NCBI GenBank assembly: GCA_037176845.1
Contig: JAYKXP010000010.1
Span: 1-64,000, forward strand
Direction: 5' to 3'
Source of the DNA: Paramarasmius palmivorus
Taxonomy: Eukaryota; Basidiomycota; Agaricomycetes; Agaricales; Marasmiaceae
Length of the DNA stretch: 64,000 nt
This document shows, one piece after another, positions 1-11,429 of the stretch. The position numbers and the translations under genes are program-made. The stretch's first letter is position 1. Each line of letters starts with the position of its first letter. The notes under the pieces are model-generated. The model was not told the origin of the DNA. It saw only the letters and a program-made list of their open reading frames with translations, and ran no database searches.

Positions 1-2264
1 TGATGTGTCCCCTTACGTGACGGGATTTGTTTTCGAAAGCGCGAATCACAGGCAATTGGAGTGTTTGTTCTTCAGCTGTTCTTTTGCTGCTTTCATGGAT
101 GGAACACAGAGTTACGATTCCTCGTCTTCCGTGCCATTCACTTTTGTTGTGCGGCTAGCCCTCTTGCATCGTTTGGCGGAGGGGGGGGGGAGGGGAGCTG
201 TTTAGGGGTACTTGGCAGTCAGGCAGTGCTGGCTAGCTATGATGGCATGGTTGCTCCCATCGTGACATGGATCTTGCTAGCCCTTCAGCAGTATCAATTG
301 TGCAGTCATGAGTGTACACCATCAATGTGCTTTCTATGTTACACAGTGCTAACTTCGAGCCGACAGATGGGCACTGACCATGATACCAGCCAGGGTACAG
401 ATCTACCATCTGCTGGGATGGTGGTACGTCGATACCTAGAACAGTTGTTCCGGCCGACGGAAGTGGCGTCCCTACGCATTTAAGACTGACTCACGCGGCT
501 CGAGACAATCCCGTTCCCGTTAGGGTTCATCCTTACACCATAATGTCTCACACGGCTCTGCGGCTTCTCTCTAAGGGGAATTGCGTGTTGGTATGCTAGC
601 AGCTGTATCCTCCATGCTAGAACTATTCCTATCCTATATTAACATTGGCCATGCAGTTCTCTCGCGAAGATTCATGTCAACCGTGCCATATCCGTAGAGA
701 CGCTGAAAAGCATTTACTCGTAGTTTTTGCGGACGCATACTTGCGCTAGTCGCTCTGCCATCCTACACTGGATTACACTGCTTCGTTGCGACTACTCACC
801 GACGCCCACCTCCTGCATCTTAATCTTCAAGAAAAACCCGTAAGCCCCATAGACGCCTGGTAAGAGCTTTCGCGCACCTTCTCCGGTGGACGACACTCGT
901 AGACCGCAATCCTACGCTTCCGCTTGTGAGAAAAGCTTTCTCACTCAGCAATCGAGGAATCAGGTGTGCCGTGTGAGGCCAGTTGTCTTTCTCGCGGGTC
1001 TGTATTACGATGACCGGATCTTCGACCGCGTGAAAAATCTCCTGCAAGGTGTGGCTAGACGTCCGAAGGGTAGGTAGCGTGAACGGCAGACTCCTTCCGA
1101 CCCTGTGAGGAACTATTCAGGCCCAGTGTAACGAGGCAAAGTTCGTGCTCAGTCGTGTTTGTCGCGATTATCGGTTCTGCTTTGAACAAGGGAAATGTTC
1201 CTTCCAGCACCCCAGCCCACCGCCGCTCTTATGGCACTTGGACTCTAGGCAGGGTGATGTGCCTGACACGTGCTAAAAAATGCTTCGGATATTTATGTAA
1301 AAGCTTCTGGTTGCAAAGGTGAGAGCACACTGCCGTCTAATGTCCGACTCTCTACAGGTGGCAGAAAAATGGTTGGCGAACAGCAGTGGCCTTTGAAGGC
1401 ACCCCACTAACCCAAGATAGTAATAGTATTACTTCGCCGTCGCTCCTTCGTAGTGTGATCATGGAAGGTAACTATCAGGCTAATGCAATTTTTAGCAGGG
1501 AACCCCACTGCTCGCTCACGTACACTCGCCAAGATTTCATAAGAGGACACCTTTTAACTGGGTGAGAAGCCGGTAAACAATGCGGTCAAACCAGGGCATT
1601 GGAGTGGTTAATTCTGAATCTATCACCTGATATCATCGTCACGATCGGATAGCTAATGATCCTGTTTCTTAATGCTAACTTGCTGGAATACGACGACGAA
1701 AAACACCGTCGCCTTAGTGACGGTAGGGGTACAACCGACAGACGTCGAATCTGTCGTCGAACAAGACACCAAGGTAAACAAGCCGGCAAGTCAATGATAA
1801 GAGAGAGAGGAAGATGAGGCATCACGATAGACAGGGTATAGCTGTCGCCCTTTAGGGTGCACGGTATTACCGCGAAGAACGTTTAATCTCACGATATTGG
1901 ACGCAGCAAGGATGAAAACACACGGGTAAACTACTGCGCACTAAACTGGACCATGTATCACAGCGTCTTGGGCGAAAAGGAAACTGAGCCGTCAGTTGGG
2001 GCAGCAGTTCCACTGGCAGACGAATCGAGTAATGGTAAAAACCCGCTATCAGATGTTAAATCGCGAAAGAGTGTTCCCGTGGGAGGGCTGTACTCGGCCA
2101 GTATGCGGTATACAGAGACAGGTGCTGGGAACCAGGCCAGTTTTTATTCCCTGAAAATGAACACAAACGATGGATGATGCTGTAACCAAAGTCGGACAAG
2201 GCGATTTTCAGCTTGACGAACTAACATTTCCTTTTATATCAGCAGTTTTTAGTGCCAGCGGATG
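1..2264. other. gene-poor region, probably decayed transposon sequence
   Basis: All reading frames are short and I recognise none of them. The segment lies directly upstream of the recognisable Helitron remnant and may hold its eroded N-terminal part and 5' end, but I could match no motif here. There is a short G-rich run near 180-198. No convincing splice-connected gene model or RNA gene was seen. Confidence 0.4.
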
Positions 2265-2309
2265 CTAAGTTAAAGTCTTCCCCTCAAAGCTGGATGGTCT
2301 ACTCTGCTG

Positions 2310-2527
2310 GTACCAAGACGTCCTCTTTGATCTCCTGTTGCTAACCGAAAAAACACGCATTCTAACAAGCTTAGACCAGAATGTGCTGCGGCAGAGCATT
2401 GCCAGGGTCGAATGCAGAAAGGCGAAAAGGTGCAAACCGGTTACACGCCAGGCAGGAGCAGAGCGTTGTTTCAGAGGATACTCTCGAATCTCTCGAGCCG
2501 AGTGGCAGGACAAGGTTACAGGGGGTG

Positions 2528-2562
<35 letters not shown>

Positions 2563-3060
2563 CTCAACGGTGACGGGTACTATTTCCAAACGGATGTATA
2601 TATGCGCTCAGAGAATAATCGAAGTATGGGCTCGCTCTATAACGTCTACAAAAGGTGGCTCCAATCCTTATGCTTGGTATTCGGTATTCACGACCCCATA
2701 GTCAGTCCGTCTGATATCACCCAATCGTCATCCCATAGCGCTGTCTTATGCGGATAGCACCGGCACAGGACTTGTGTTTATCAAACCCACTCATAAGAAC
2801 AGAGACAAGGAACGTTTTGACTTGATCTGCAGCAACCCTGCAGCGTGTGCCAGGTTCTTCAACCACCTTGTTAACGTTTTCCCTCGAAGGACGTGCTTGG
2901 ATGTGGCTCCAAACACAGAGGACTGTATGGTGACCACGATGCCCATTACGGGGTGGTGGAGCAGCAAGGTAGGCTGGCTCTTCACCTACATCTACTCTTA
3001 TGGGTTAAGCATTCTCTGACTCCAGAACAGATACGTCAGAGAAATTGTCCAGGGTGATGC
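2310..3060 (+). pseudogene. Helitron Rep (HUH endonuclease) remnant
   Basis: Reading across frames shows NPAACARFFNHLVNVF near 2830-2880, then GLYGDHDAHYGVVEQQGR, then LHLHLLLW at about 2980-3006. The last of these is the HUH (His-hydrophobic-His) metal site of Helitron replicases. The domain would nick single-stranded DNA at the element ends. Stops, frameshifts and the 34-base G run at 2529-2562 interrupt it, so it is dead. Downstream pieces (a decayed FENKV segment near 3070, LILRSNF near 3340, RNTDVTFLGSGT near 3600) carry on the same protein in other frames. Confidence 0.8.
2529..2562 (+). repeat. 34-base uninterrupted G tract
   Basis: A homopolymer run of G lies inside the decayed Helitron Rep region. 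It produces artefactual poly-glycine and poly-proline reading frames on the two strands. It may form G-quadruplex structures or be a length-uncertain assembly tract. Confidence 0.95.
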
Positions 3061-4209
3061 TATTTTCGAGAATAAAGTTGATAGACTACCTCGAAAGGTG
3101 TCCTCTCTCCGGCGATTTCATTACCTCCTGTCCCAAAATGTTGTTCAGATCCGAGGTGGAATAGAGACGAGAAAGTAAAGATTACAAGAGCCTCCGACTG
3201 AGACCCCTACCCGAGCCTCCTATCATACCCGATGCAAGATACATTCGCCCAAGCGCCATGGATACCTTCTTGTAAAGCTTGTGTGGGGTATATTGAACTG
3301 GCGCAAGACGTTATAAACCGCACAGTGAATGACCTCATACTTAGAAGCAACTTCCAACGATTGTAATCGTAATCTTCCGGAAAGAACGGTAACCAGTAGA
3401 AAAGAGAAACACCTCAACATAGAGCTGTCAGTGACAATAAGTGGGGTATAGTGTCAGGGCACGGTTCCCGCGACTCCCTATCCTTTATCCCCGCGCGCAT
3501 AACAAACAGTAGAACAAACAGACCGGTAGTATAACGATGAAGAAATCTGAGCCCAATTTCAATACCTTTTCATATCCACTAACATATTCTTCTGCAGTGC
3601 GCAACACAGATGTCACTTTTCTGGGATCGGGAACTCGCGATATAAGTCCGTAGTCCTAGTACGTTACGGACTAATATTATTACGAAGGCATCCCTCAAGA
3701 CTCATGTAGTTTTCGAAGCAATATACTGTCAGTTTTCCTCGAAAAAACCCGTCTTTGGTGTCGGGAAACCTTGATAGTCAAGAACGCGCTCGTCAGTTGT
3801 TGACCAAGGTAGTGAATGTTTTGAGCACGAAGATGGAGTTCGGCGCCCCTTTGGTTTGTTCTTACTTGCTTGTTATATCCGGACCATTATACTGATCACA
3901 GGTTCGTTCCCTTCTACTGCAGCAGTTTGTTAATCATATCAGATCTAGAATGCCATCCTGAAGAAAAACTTGACACGGGACCGGAAAAGGTCGCTCTGTC
4001 AAGAGAGGAAACAGGATTGTAGGGCTTTCACCAGTGATGGATTAACGTCGACAGGCCTCAAGAGATTTCCGCGATGTCTCTCTATGATTGGTCCGTGTTG
4101 CGTCCCGCGTGGCAATACGAAACAGAAGAAAGGACAAAAAGGTGCGGTTGACTCTAGCGAGGACGAAGGGGCTGAGGTTTCGAGTTGTTGAAACCGGATG
4201 GTCCCGCCG

Positions 4210-4977
4210 AGTCTACGAAAGCTATTAATTTGCCCAGAAATCACTACAGATTCCTGCCGGGACATGAACTGGTAAACACACACAATTGCGAAGATTGGCA
4301 AAGACGACGATAAATTAGTGGTGAATTTTGTGGGAGCCACACTCCCTCGACGTGACCAAGGGATTATGATTACTACTGCTGTGCCATGTTGACTTTGTTT
4401 AAGCCGTGGCGTACAGGAAGAGACCTTAAAAACGGATTCTCAGTCTTGGTCTCAGGCGTTTTGATGCTTTCTCCGTTTTCGGATAGACAGCAACAGCTCA
4501 TGCACAACATGATGGTGCGTTACGAATGCTTAGATGCAAGAGACGACTACAGGGCGCAAATGAAGAAGGGGGGCTTTCCTCTTCGTGGATCCTTTGATGG
4601 ATCGCGTATCTAGCGAGAACGACATTGACATTGACGACGTGTTGCCTCAGGAACCGGATAACATGCAGGCATCTCCAAGCGCTGACGATCCGGATCTCTT
4701 GAACAGGGTTCAAGTAAAGGGTCCAAAATCCATTTCGGATGCTGCCTTGAAGTCGGATATGTTGCGTTTATTGGCCTCAACGGGCATGTCTCAGCCTGTT
4801 CCAAGTGATACTCCCTCTGCTGATGCCATTCCTGATCTATCTCATTTACCAGTAAAGTCCAGGGACCATTGGAAGACTCAGCTTGCTCGAGAAACGCGAC
4901 GATGTGATTCAGCAACGTGCCGGAAATGTACCTGCCAATGTAAGAGACGAGTTCATTACTCGTCGAAACGCGAGTAA
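4210..4977 (+). pseudogene. Helitron linker segment between Rep and helicase
   Basis: The conserved block VGATLPRRD is followed after a frame change by YYCCAMLTLFKPWRTG and RYECLDARDDYRAQMKKG. These blocks characteristically precede the helicase in Agaricomycete Helitron proteins. The frame changes again at 4585, and an acidic spacer (130 residues to 4977) follows without a recognisable domain. It is part of the same broken gene as the Rep and helicase fragments. Confidence 0.7.
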
Positions 4978-5161
4978 AATATCCCAAACAGGACAAGTCC
5001 GCGTTATAGATCGTTCGTAATGTCAATAGGGACTTCGACGCCGGTGAATTTCATGGATACATAGATCAGTCGATAGAGATGTTTCGCTTGAATTCGCCCA
5101 AGAAAGAGCTTTTAGAATAATTGCCAACCATGCGGCTTCTCCTGTTCAATCGGCGGAACAA

Positions 5162-6559
5162 CTCAGAATGTACGTTAGGGGGATGGGAGGTACAGGAAAG
5201 TCCACTGTGCTAAAAGCTTTGATATATTATTTCTCCCTCAGAAAGGAATCGTACAAGCTTTTGGTAGTTGCTCCCACAGGAGTGCTGCCGCACTTCTGGA
5301 GGTTCGACCTATCACTCGGCGTTCGGAATAAATGACAGAAGCTCTGGCGGAGGATCTCTGCCCGCTGTCAGGGAGCGTTTAATGGGCGTTCAGTACGTCT
5401 TTTCGACGAAGTATCCATGCTTTCGTCGTGGACCTTTACCGCATAAGCCGGCAGTTGTGTCAAGCCCTGCTAAAAGAGGACACGCCGTTCGGTAGGTCTG
5501 AACATGATATTTGCCGGGGATTTCGCCCAGCTACCTCCACCGCTAGGAAAGGATAGTGTCTCTTTGTATGGTCGTCGGATTGGCGCGTTCAGGAATACTC
5601 CGAGGCAACAGGAAGAAGCCATCGGAAAATCACTGTGGCACCACGTAACTACTGTTGTGATACTCCGCGAGAATATGAGACAGAAGACTCAGACCCCGGA
5701 AGATGCGCGTCTCAGAACAGCCCTCGAGAATATGCGGTACAAGAATTGCACGCCTGCCGATGTCGCTTTTCTGAATTCGCTAGTCACCTCTTCCATCCAG
5801 GGTGCACCCTCGGTCAGGGACCCTTGTTTCAGAAATGTAGCCGTCATCACTGCTAGGAATATCCAAAAAGACATCATAAATACCGTTGGCGCCGGGAGGT
5901 ATGCATCTGAGACACGTCAGTCGTTAGAGAGCTTCTATTCCGAGGACGTCTTGAAGCCTGCGACAGCCAAGAGTAAGGAGAACGTAAAGCATCTCAAGCT
6001 CAGCGAGTTAACACCTCAGTGGAGAGACCTCATATGGTCTCTCGATAGTTCGTGTTCGGACACACTGACACCCCCCAAGCTTAACTTGTGCAAGGGAATG
6101 CCGGTGATGATACGCAAGAACCTGGCAACAGAGTTGAATGTTACTAGGGGTCAAGAAGCGGTAGTGGTTGGCTGGATTTCTCGAGGGGATCGTGATCGCC
6201 CCCATCTGGACACCCTTTTTGTGAAGCTGAAGAACCCCCCCTCGGACGTGGTTGTGGGAGACCTCCCGTTAAATGTCGTTCCTCTGACGCCGTCGACAGA
6301 GGAAACAAAAGTCACCTTTCCAAACGGTGATTATCTCTACTTGTCTCGCACCCAGGTCGACATTCAACCATGTTTTGCCATGACAGACTACGCATCTCAA
6401 GGTAAAACAAGGGAGTACAACGTGGTTCACCTCAACAACTGTCATGATTTCCATGGGTATTACACAGCCTTGTCCCGGGGATCAACAGCTGCTGGACACT
6501 CATCTTACAAGGGTTCGACTCCCGAAAGATCACTGGTGGTCTCAAAGGAAGTGCATTAA
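5162..6559 (+). pseudogene. PIF1-type DNA helicase of the Helitron (frameshifted)
   Basis: Walker A (GMGGTGKST) is at 5180-5206 and Walker B (FDEVSML) at about 5402-5422. These two are in different frames and separated by stops. A long intact stretch then runs 5504-6559 (351 residues): IFAGDFAQLPP (motif III), RENMRQ, and the C-terminal YASQGKT and YTALSRGSTAAG (motifs V and VI). PIF1-family helicases unwind DNA 5' to 3' and are fused to Rep in Helitrons. The reading frame breaks near base 6495, just after STAAG. The expected continuation (TLILQGF...) is found in frame 1, so the stop at 6557-6559 is an artefact of a single-base loss. Confidence 0.85.
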
Positions 6560-7881
6560 GACAAGAGTACCGTGAGCTGGAACTTTTGGACGATATAACA
6601 AAGCGGAGGTACGAAGGTACCCTGCCAGCAGTCGTCGTGGGTGATACTCGCAACGACGTGATTCGCTCTTTCAGAAAAGTGATGGGTAACGACTATGTCC
6701 CTCCCACCGTGTACAGAGCCATCCGCTGGTCGAAGAAGGACCCGCTCGAAGTCGTCGACGTGGATGATATCGCATGGCAGATTGTATCTAGTCAGGCCTC
6801 CAATAAGAAGGCGGCTGCTAAAACTGATGTTGCCGCGCCTGGTTCTCGACTTCCTCTCGCCGGTGACTCGGCGGAAAACGCCTCGGAAAAGGCCAGAATT
6901 CCCGTTCGAGCACCATCGGGGTACAATGCTAACAAAACCAAACGGATGCTGTCGAATTCAGCTTCGGGTGTCGAACGAAATCTCCTCAAAAGAGCAAGGG
7001 TGGTGTCTCCAGTATCCGTTCTCTGTTCTCCGTCCTCGTTGGCTGCGCCTGTGTGGAGCAATAATAGCTGTGCCTACGATTCTTGCTACGCTTTGCTGTA
7101 TGCTCTCTGGTCGTCCGACACAGTTCGATGGGGAGGTCACTTTACAACGTCGGGGAATGCACTTTTAGGCCATTTGAGCTGTTTATTCCAAAGATGTACT
7201 GGTGGCGATATCAGTCCATCCGAGGGTAGAGATGTGTATAGGAAGTATCTGGAAATGGTTGATCCAGTAAAATTTGTTCCCGGTCAGTTCGCATCCGCTG
7301 CAGATATATTGTGTGAATCAGTAAGGGTTCCTATGCCTAACTCGCAGAGGAAACACTCGTGCTTGACCTGCGGCCAGACGTCCGTATCGCAAGATGCAGG
7401 TGATAACCGTCCTATAGTGTCATATATCGACCAAGGCGTCAACGAAGTCACTTCAGTTGCGGAATTCCTCCGTAGGTTGACTAGCCTTGACGAATACACA
7501 AGGTCACCGCATGCCTGTGCGATCTGCGGTCAACGGATGAACGTGCAGTACGTGTATCAGGATGTACCGACGTTGCTGGCGATACACCTGAGACAGTCGG
7601 CAAGCTGTCCTCTGCCCTACATCGACACCGACGTATCTGTGCCTGTTCACAATCAGAGCGTTGATCTCAGCCTCAGGGGAATAGTGTATTACAATGGAAC
7701 TCACTTCGTGACACGCTCAATCGACATCCATGGAGACGTATGGTATCACGATGGCATGGCGGGCGGCGAGCATCGTGGAAAGTACGTGTGGAATGGCAAC
7801 GTGTACAGAAGGTCCCTCAACCTCTCCCAGACTCGAGGATACAATGCGGTATTGACTCTGTATGCTACAGCTCGCTCGTAG
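6496..7881 (+). pseudogene. C-terminal USP-like cysteine protease domain of the Helitron
   Basis: This frame joins the helicase after the break near 6495 (GGLKGSALRQEYRELELLDD...) and stays open to 7881. Residues resembling a ubiquitin-specific-protease fold are visible. There is a Cys box (NNSCAYDSCYALL, near 7058-7096), two CxxC pairs (CLTCGQ near 7360, CAICGQ near 7520) like the USP zinc finger, and a His box (THFVTRS...WYHDG near 7700-7753). The family would cleave ubiquitin-like modifiers; its role in Helitrons is unknown. The first 431 residues of open frame begin at a TTG, so this is not a separate gene but the tail of the transposon protein. Confidence 0.75.
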
Positions 7882-7982
7882 TTTTCGTGTCCAGCTCAGG
7901 CCTTGGCAGAATCGTTTCCAACTTTTTGTGTCTACATCCACATTTGGACCACTTCGTCCCGATATTAGAGTACATCCCAAAA

Positions 7983-8764
7983 CTAATAGCATGGCCACAT
8001 CCTGGTGATGCGATATGCAGGCTCCCTTCCCCGTGCCACTATGATAACCACATACATAATCCCCACGCACTCAGAGTAGACTTGTGCCTCGATCAGCATC
8101 TCAGCGAGTCTACGAATGCTGAACGTTGTTTCCCTGCATTCCAGCGATGCCTCTACTGAATTTATTGACTTGGACTTGTCGATTCCGTTCTCCGGCGAAT
8201 ACTGGAGCAGGAAGAGAAAGTAATGGTGCGTCAAGTACTCTCCAATGCAAGTATTCTTCGCACGGCTCTCCTCGCGGGCACGGTTTGAGATCAGCTGTCG
8301 AAGCTCTTCGCGATGTTTGGTAACGTATTTGGTAGACGCTATACCAGCGTCGCAGTCCGGGGTGAAGCACTGTCCCCGGTGCGCTAAAAAGTCCATTCTC
8401 TGACAAGACCTTCCCTGTGGAGTGTCGAGTCAGTTCCCTCTCACCGTTGGTATGTAGGACGGTACTCACGCAGTACGCCACGCTAAAGCACTTCTGGCAG
8501 TATTTCACGTCCGATGTTTTAAACGGTTTTTGACATCCTTCGCAGCATATAGGGGCACTATGAGGCTTGCAACCACTGTTTCGGTGTACGGTGTCTAAGT
8601 CTCGACAGCGATCGCTCTGTATTCGCGCATAAGCCGAGTCGAAAGGTGGGATGCAGGCCGAAACTCACACAGTAGTACACCCTCTGACAAGTCTGACAAG
8701 CGAGCCACTTGAGAGTTTCGATTGCTTTTGCACAATTCCTGCAGTCTAGGGTCGTCGTCGACAT
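7983..8764 (-). CDS. double MYND zinc-finger protein, copy A
   Basis: Three exons (8764-8669, 8616-8470, 8414-7983) give 224 residues. The introns are 52 and 55 bp with GT-AG ends. Splicing assembles two perfect MYND fingers. Finger 1 is CRNC...CQTC...YYC-SDRC...H...C and finger 2 is CEGC...CQKC...AYC-GRSC...H...C. In each case the intron falls after the conserved YC or AYC. MYND fingers bind proline-rich partners in transcription and signalling; no SET or other catalytic domain follows, only about 110 unassigned residues ending MWPCY. The neighbouring plus-strand gene is a paralogue with the same exon layout (middle exon 147 bp in both). Start at the ATG before STTTLDC. Confidence 0.75.
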
Positions 8765-9280
8765 TGTTGTGGGCAATTGTAGCGGGGGAAAGGAAGGGAA
8801 GGTGCAGAGGCTCACAACGCATGCGGTCGTGTATATGAGGTGGCGTCCAAGCTCTCACACGAGAAGGCAGGAAGGTGGCGTTGTTTGACGTGGACTGAAG
8901 GCCTTTAGACAGTTCCGCTGATGGTGCATGCGCCAGCGAACGACGGTAATCGGGCACGTGACGACATTGCTCCAACTTATTCGATCACGTGTTTTCTATA
9001 CCAGCTCTGGGAACGCTCGTATAGCACCAGAAATCGGTGTAGGAGGACGTATGTGACAGCCAAGCAACTTGCGTGTGGGTATCGCAAAGATTTTGGTTGT
9101 GAAACTCGCGTAAATTGTCAGTCCAACCTTGCCGCTGTTGAACTTCTGTGCGGGATTCGCGTTGTTAGCCTCTTTTCGTGTCATCTAGTGAAGTGCTAAT
9201 TACTTACTTCGATCACGGCGTCTCACCTTAGCTTCTCGGACAACGCGTTATAAGGACACCATATTGTTTGAACGTCCTCT
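8765..9280. promoter_or_regulatory. shared divergent promoter of the MYND pair, with two CACGTG boxes
   Basis: This 516-base spacer separates two head-to-head paralogues and holds no gene. CACGTG palindromes lie at 8955-8960 and 8986-8991, 31 bases apart. In fungi this E-box is bound by bHLH factors such as Pho4 and Cbf1 relatives. Joint control of both MYND genes is inferred, not shown. Confidence 0.5.
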
Positions 9281-10085
9281 ATGACAGTTCCCACCTGTAA
9301 CGTTTGCGGCTTGGGCCTTTCGAAACTGGCATGGAGAGCTTGTGTGGTTTGTCATTCTGTCTTTTATTGCGTAAGTCGCCTCTTCTTTATTATCGTGTTG
9401 TCGTTTTTCTGCTCACCTTGCCCTTCTGCGCAGGGCCTGAAATGCCTGCGAGGCGATGCTCTACACCGACTTCAAGGATGCGAGAAAAAACCCCAGCCTA
9501 TGATTTGCCGCGGGTGTTTGTTGCCCTTTCAGTCGATGGACATGGGCTTTTGCTCTACGTGTAACGCTGTCGCATACTGCGTGAGTACTAGTACCAATCT
9601 CAGTCGGTATACGACTCACCTTACTCTAACAGTCTATCGACTGTCAACGAGTCGACCGTCCCAGTCATTCGCGTAAATGCAAAGCTCTTCCCCATGTCTT
9701 CGCAACGTCCCTACATCAATACCTCTGCAAGCATGAGACTGCTTTGTTGAGACTATTCTTTAAGTCTTTGCGGAAGAATACTGGAGGGAGTAGCACAGAT
9801 ATCAGTATCTTCCTTTCGACCCATTCTTTACACCTCACCTTCAGGTATTCCGTGGTTCCTGGTTCGGTTGAATCTTCGAAGTGCGTGCAGCCGGATCTGT
9901 CTACGTTGAGGTTTCGGGCGACAGAGTTTTGCGACGAAGCGAAGGGAAACGCGATGGAGATGCTAGCGAGGCACGAGGGTGCTTTAGGCGTGTTGGCTGC
10001 AAAACTCTTCTTGGTCATGGTGGACGAAAATGGGGTGGACATGGTAGTATATTCTACTTCAGTCATGTGGCCTTATGTAAGATGA
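9281..10085 (+). CDS. double MYND zinc-finger protein, copy B
   Basis: Exons 9281-9370, 9434-9580 and 9633-10085 give 229 residues. The introns are 63 and 52 bp. Finger 1 is CNVC...CVVC...FYC-GLKC...H...C; finger 2 is CRGC...CSTC...AYC-SIDCQ...H...C. The exon borders match copy A exactly, and the C-terminus (SVMWPYVR) resembles copy A's MWPCY, so the pair arose by inverted duplication. The stop ends one base before the next ATG (10087). A 40-bp GT...AG stretch at about 9805-9845 was not treated as an intron because removing it breaks the frame. Confidence 0.75.
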
Positions 10086-10086
10086 T

Positions 10087-11156
10087 ATGCCTAGAATACG
10101 TGTCAACTACGCTCTGTGTCCGCCTTCATCACCAATGCACCTTCCTCCACGTCCTATTCGACGGTTGTCTAGCCGTCGCATACTTCTACCACCTGAAATT
10201 CTTGATGTGATTTTGACTGAAAGCGTGGGGGGTTGTGTGCAGCGGACAGACCACGTTCTTCCGAAGTTGTTGGTTCACCCTTTTTTCTATTCGAGGTGCG
10301 TTGCATAAAGTCCCCAGCACTTTATGTACATACTCACTATGTTCTCATGCTCAGCTCCATAAAGTCTCTGTACCGCATCATAGATGTACACACACCGAAT
10401 GCCTTGTTGTCGCTGGTCAACAGCCTATGTTTCTCCGCCTACTGGTCCATCATACGCGTCTTGTCGGTATCCATACGCGGCCAGCACTCTCTCTCTGCAG
10501 TGCTCGTCACCTCGATTAAACGCCTGTTGCATTGGGTCAGCCAGTCGATAGTCCGTCTAGGCCTCGACATACCATACGAGTCAGGCCTTGCGGAGTTCGT
10601 TGCCATTACACCGTTTCCCAATCTTTCCATGCTGGAAGCACCTCATTTTTACATCTCGTCGCCAATGTATCCTCACTCGATGACTGAATGCAACTGGTCG
10701 ACATTACATCGCTTAGCAGTCGGAATCGACTTTACGTGGCACCGATCGCACAGCTGTGACTTCCGCAGCCTCCCCCAACTGAGGGAGTTGGCGATCCTTC
10801 TTATTATAGACATGTGGTCTAGCAGCCGGTCTATAAGTAACATGTCTAGTATCAGAATACCCACTCAAACGGAAGTCGTTGCTGTAACCAGGCCCGACAG
10901 CTTCCCTTTGCTTGAGCGCATGGAGCCCAGTTCCTGGCTTTTCCACCGCAATTTGGTCATGACATATTCACCGTCCTCGAGGGATGCTGCTATAGCTTCA
11001 GACCCAGAATGGTCACTGTTGGCTCTGCCGATGGCAAACCGTCCTTTCGAAGAGGAGGATTGGCTGTTGATGAAAACCTTCCTACGTGATAGGCATCAGC
11101 CTGGGAACCTGCATTCCGAGGATATGCTTTTACGCCATACGCGCTACGACGTCTGA
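10087..11156 (+). CDS. F-box-like protein
   Basis: Two exons (10087-10295, 10355-11156) joined by a 59-bp intron encode up to 336 residues; an in-frame ATG at 10135 is an alternative start. The N-terminus (LPPEILDVIL...) resembles the first helix of an F-box, the Skp1-binding module of SCF ubiquitin ligases. The rest (for example LPQLRELAILLI) looks like the irregular leucine-rich tail common in Agaricomycete F-box proteins. Substrate unknown. It sits immediately downstream of the MYND gene on the same strand. Moderate confidence because the F-box is partial. Confidence 0.6.
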
Positions 11157-11342
11157 AACCGAAACGATCCCTTACCGGGTGCCCATTCCTACTATCTATC
11201 GCGGGGGCGGGGTTGTGCAGGATCACTTACCTTGCTTGTTCTTGTTCCGACCATTTCGTCCTGTTTGTACGTGGGGATGGATGTATACGACTACTTAATG
11301 ATGGTTGAGGTAGTATTGAAAATGAAAATCGTGTGAAATAAC

Positions 11343-11345
11343 TTT

Positions 11346-11377
<32 letters not shown>
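11343..11377. repeat. T10 followed by A25 homopolymer tract
   Basis: Ten T residues run directly into 25 A residues. The tract lies between the F-box-like gene and the next plus-strand gene, either in an intergenic stretch or in an unrecognised 5' intron. It could act as a nucleosome-excluding poly(dA:dT) element or simply be a slippage tract. Confidence 0.9.
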
Positions 11378-11378
<1 letters not shown>

Positions 11379-11429
11379 CGAACTCGGCATGTCGGCGGTA
11401 TCCGCCGACCCACTCCGCTAGTTCCCGAT

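Larger units (their letters stand above)
2265..7881 (+). mobile_element. degenerate autonomous Helitron (Rep-helicase plus USP-like protease)
   Basis: Plus-strand fragments in changing frames follow the order of a large Agaricomycete Helitron protein. They are: a pre-Rep segment near 2310-2420 (DVLFDLLLLTE...), the Rep HUH motif near 2983-3006, a stretch near 3590-3640 (RNTDVTFLGSGT), a linker (VGATLPRRD..., then MLTLFKPWRTG at 4386), a PIF1 helicase with Walker A at 5180-5206, and a C-terminal cysteine protease ending at 7881. The frame shifts repeatedly and stops interrupt it, so it cannot encode one intact protein. Helitrons move by rolling-circle transposition using Rep (HUH endonuclease) and helicase. 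Terminal signals (5' TC, 3' hairpin and CTRR) were not located, so the borders are the coding borders only. Confidence 0.85.

Noticed and set aside
2265..2589. Minus-strand frames with long poly-proline runs
   Set aside because: They are only the complement of the 34-base G tract and have no other protein features.
6586..7881. Protease-like open frame as an independent gene
   Set aside because: It begins at TTG and its frame continues upstream into the helicase after the break near 6495, so it is the tail of the Helitron protein.
9805..9845. 40-bp GT...AG candidate intron in MYND copy B
   Set aside because: Removing it shifts the frame into early stops, while reading through keeps the C-terminus that matches copy A.
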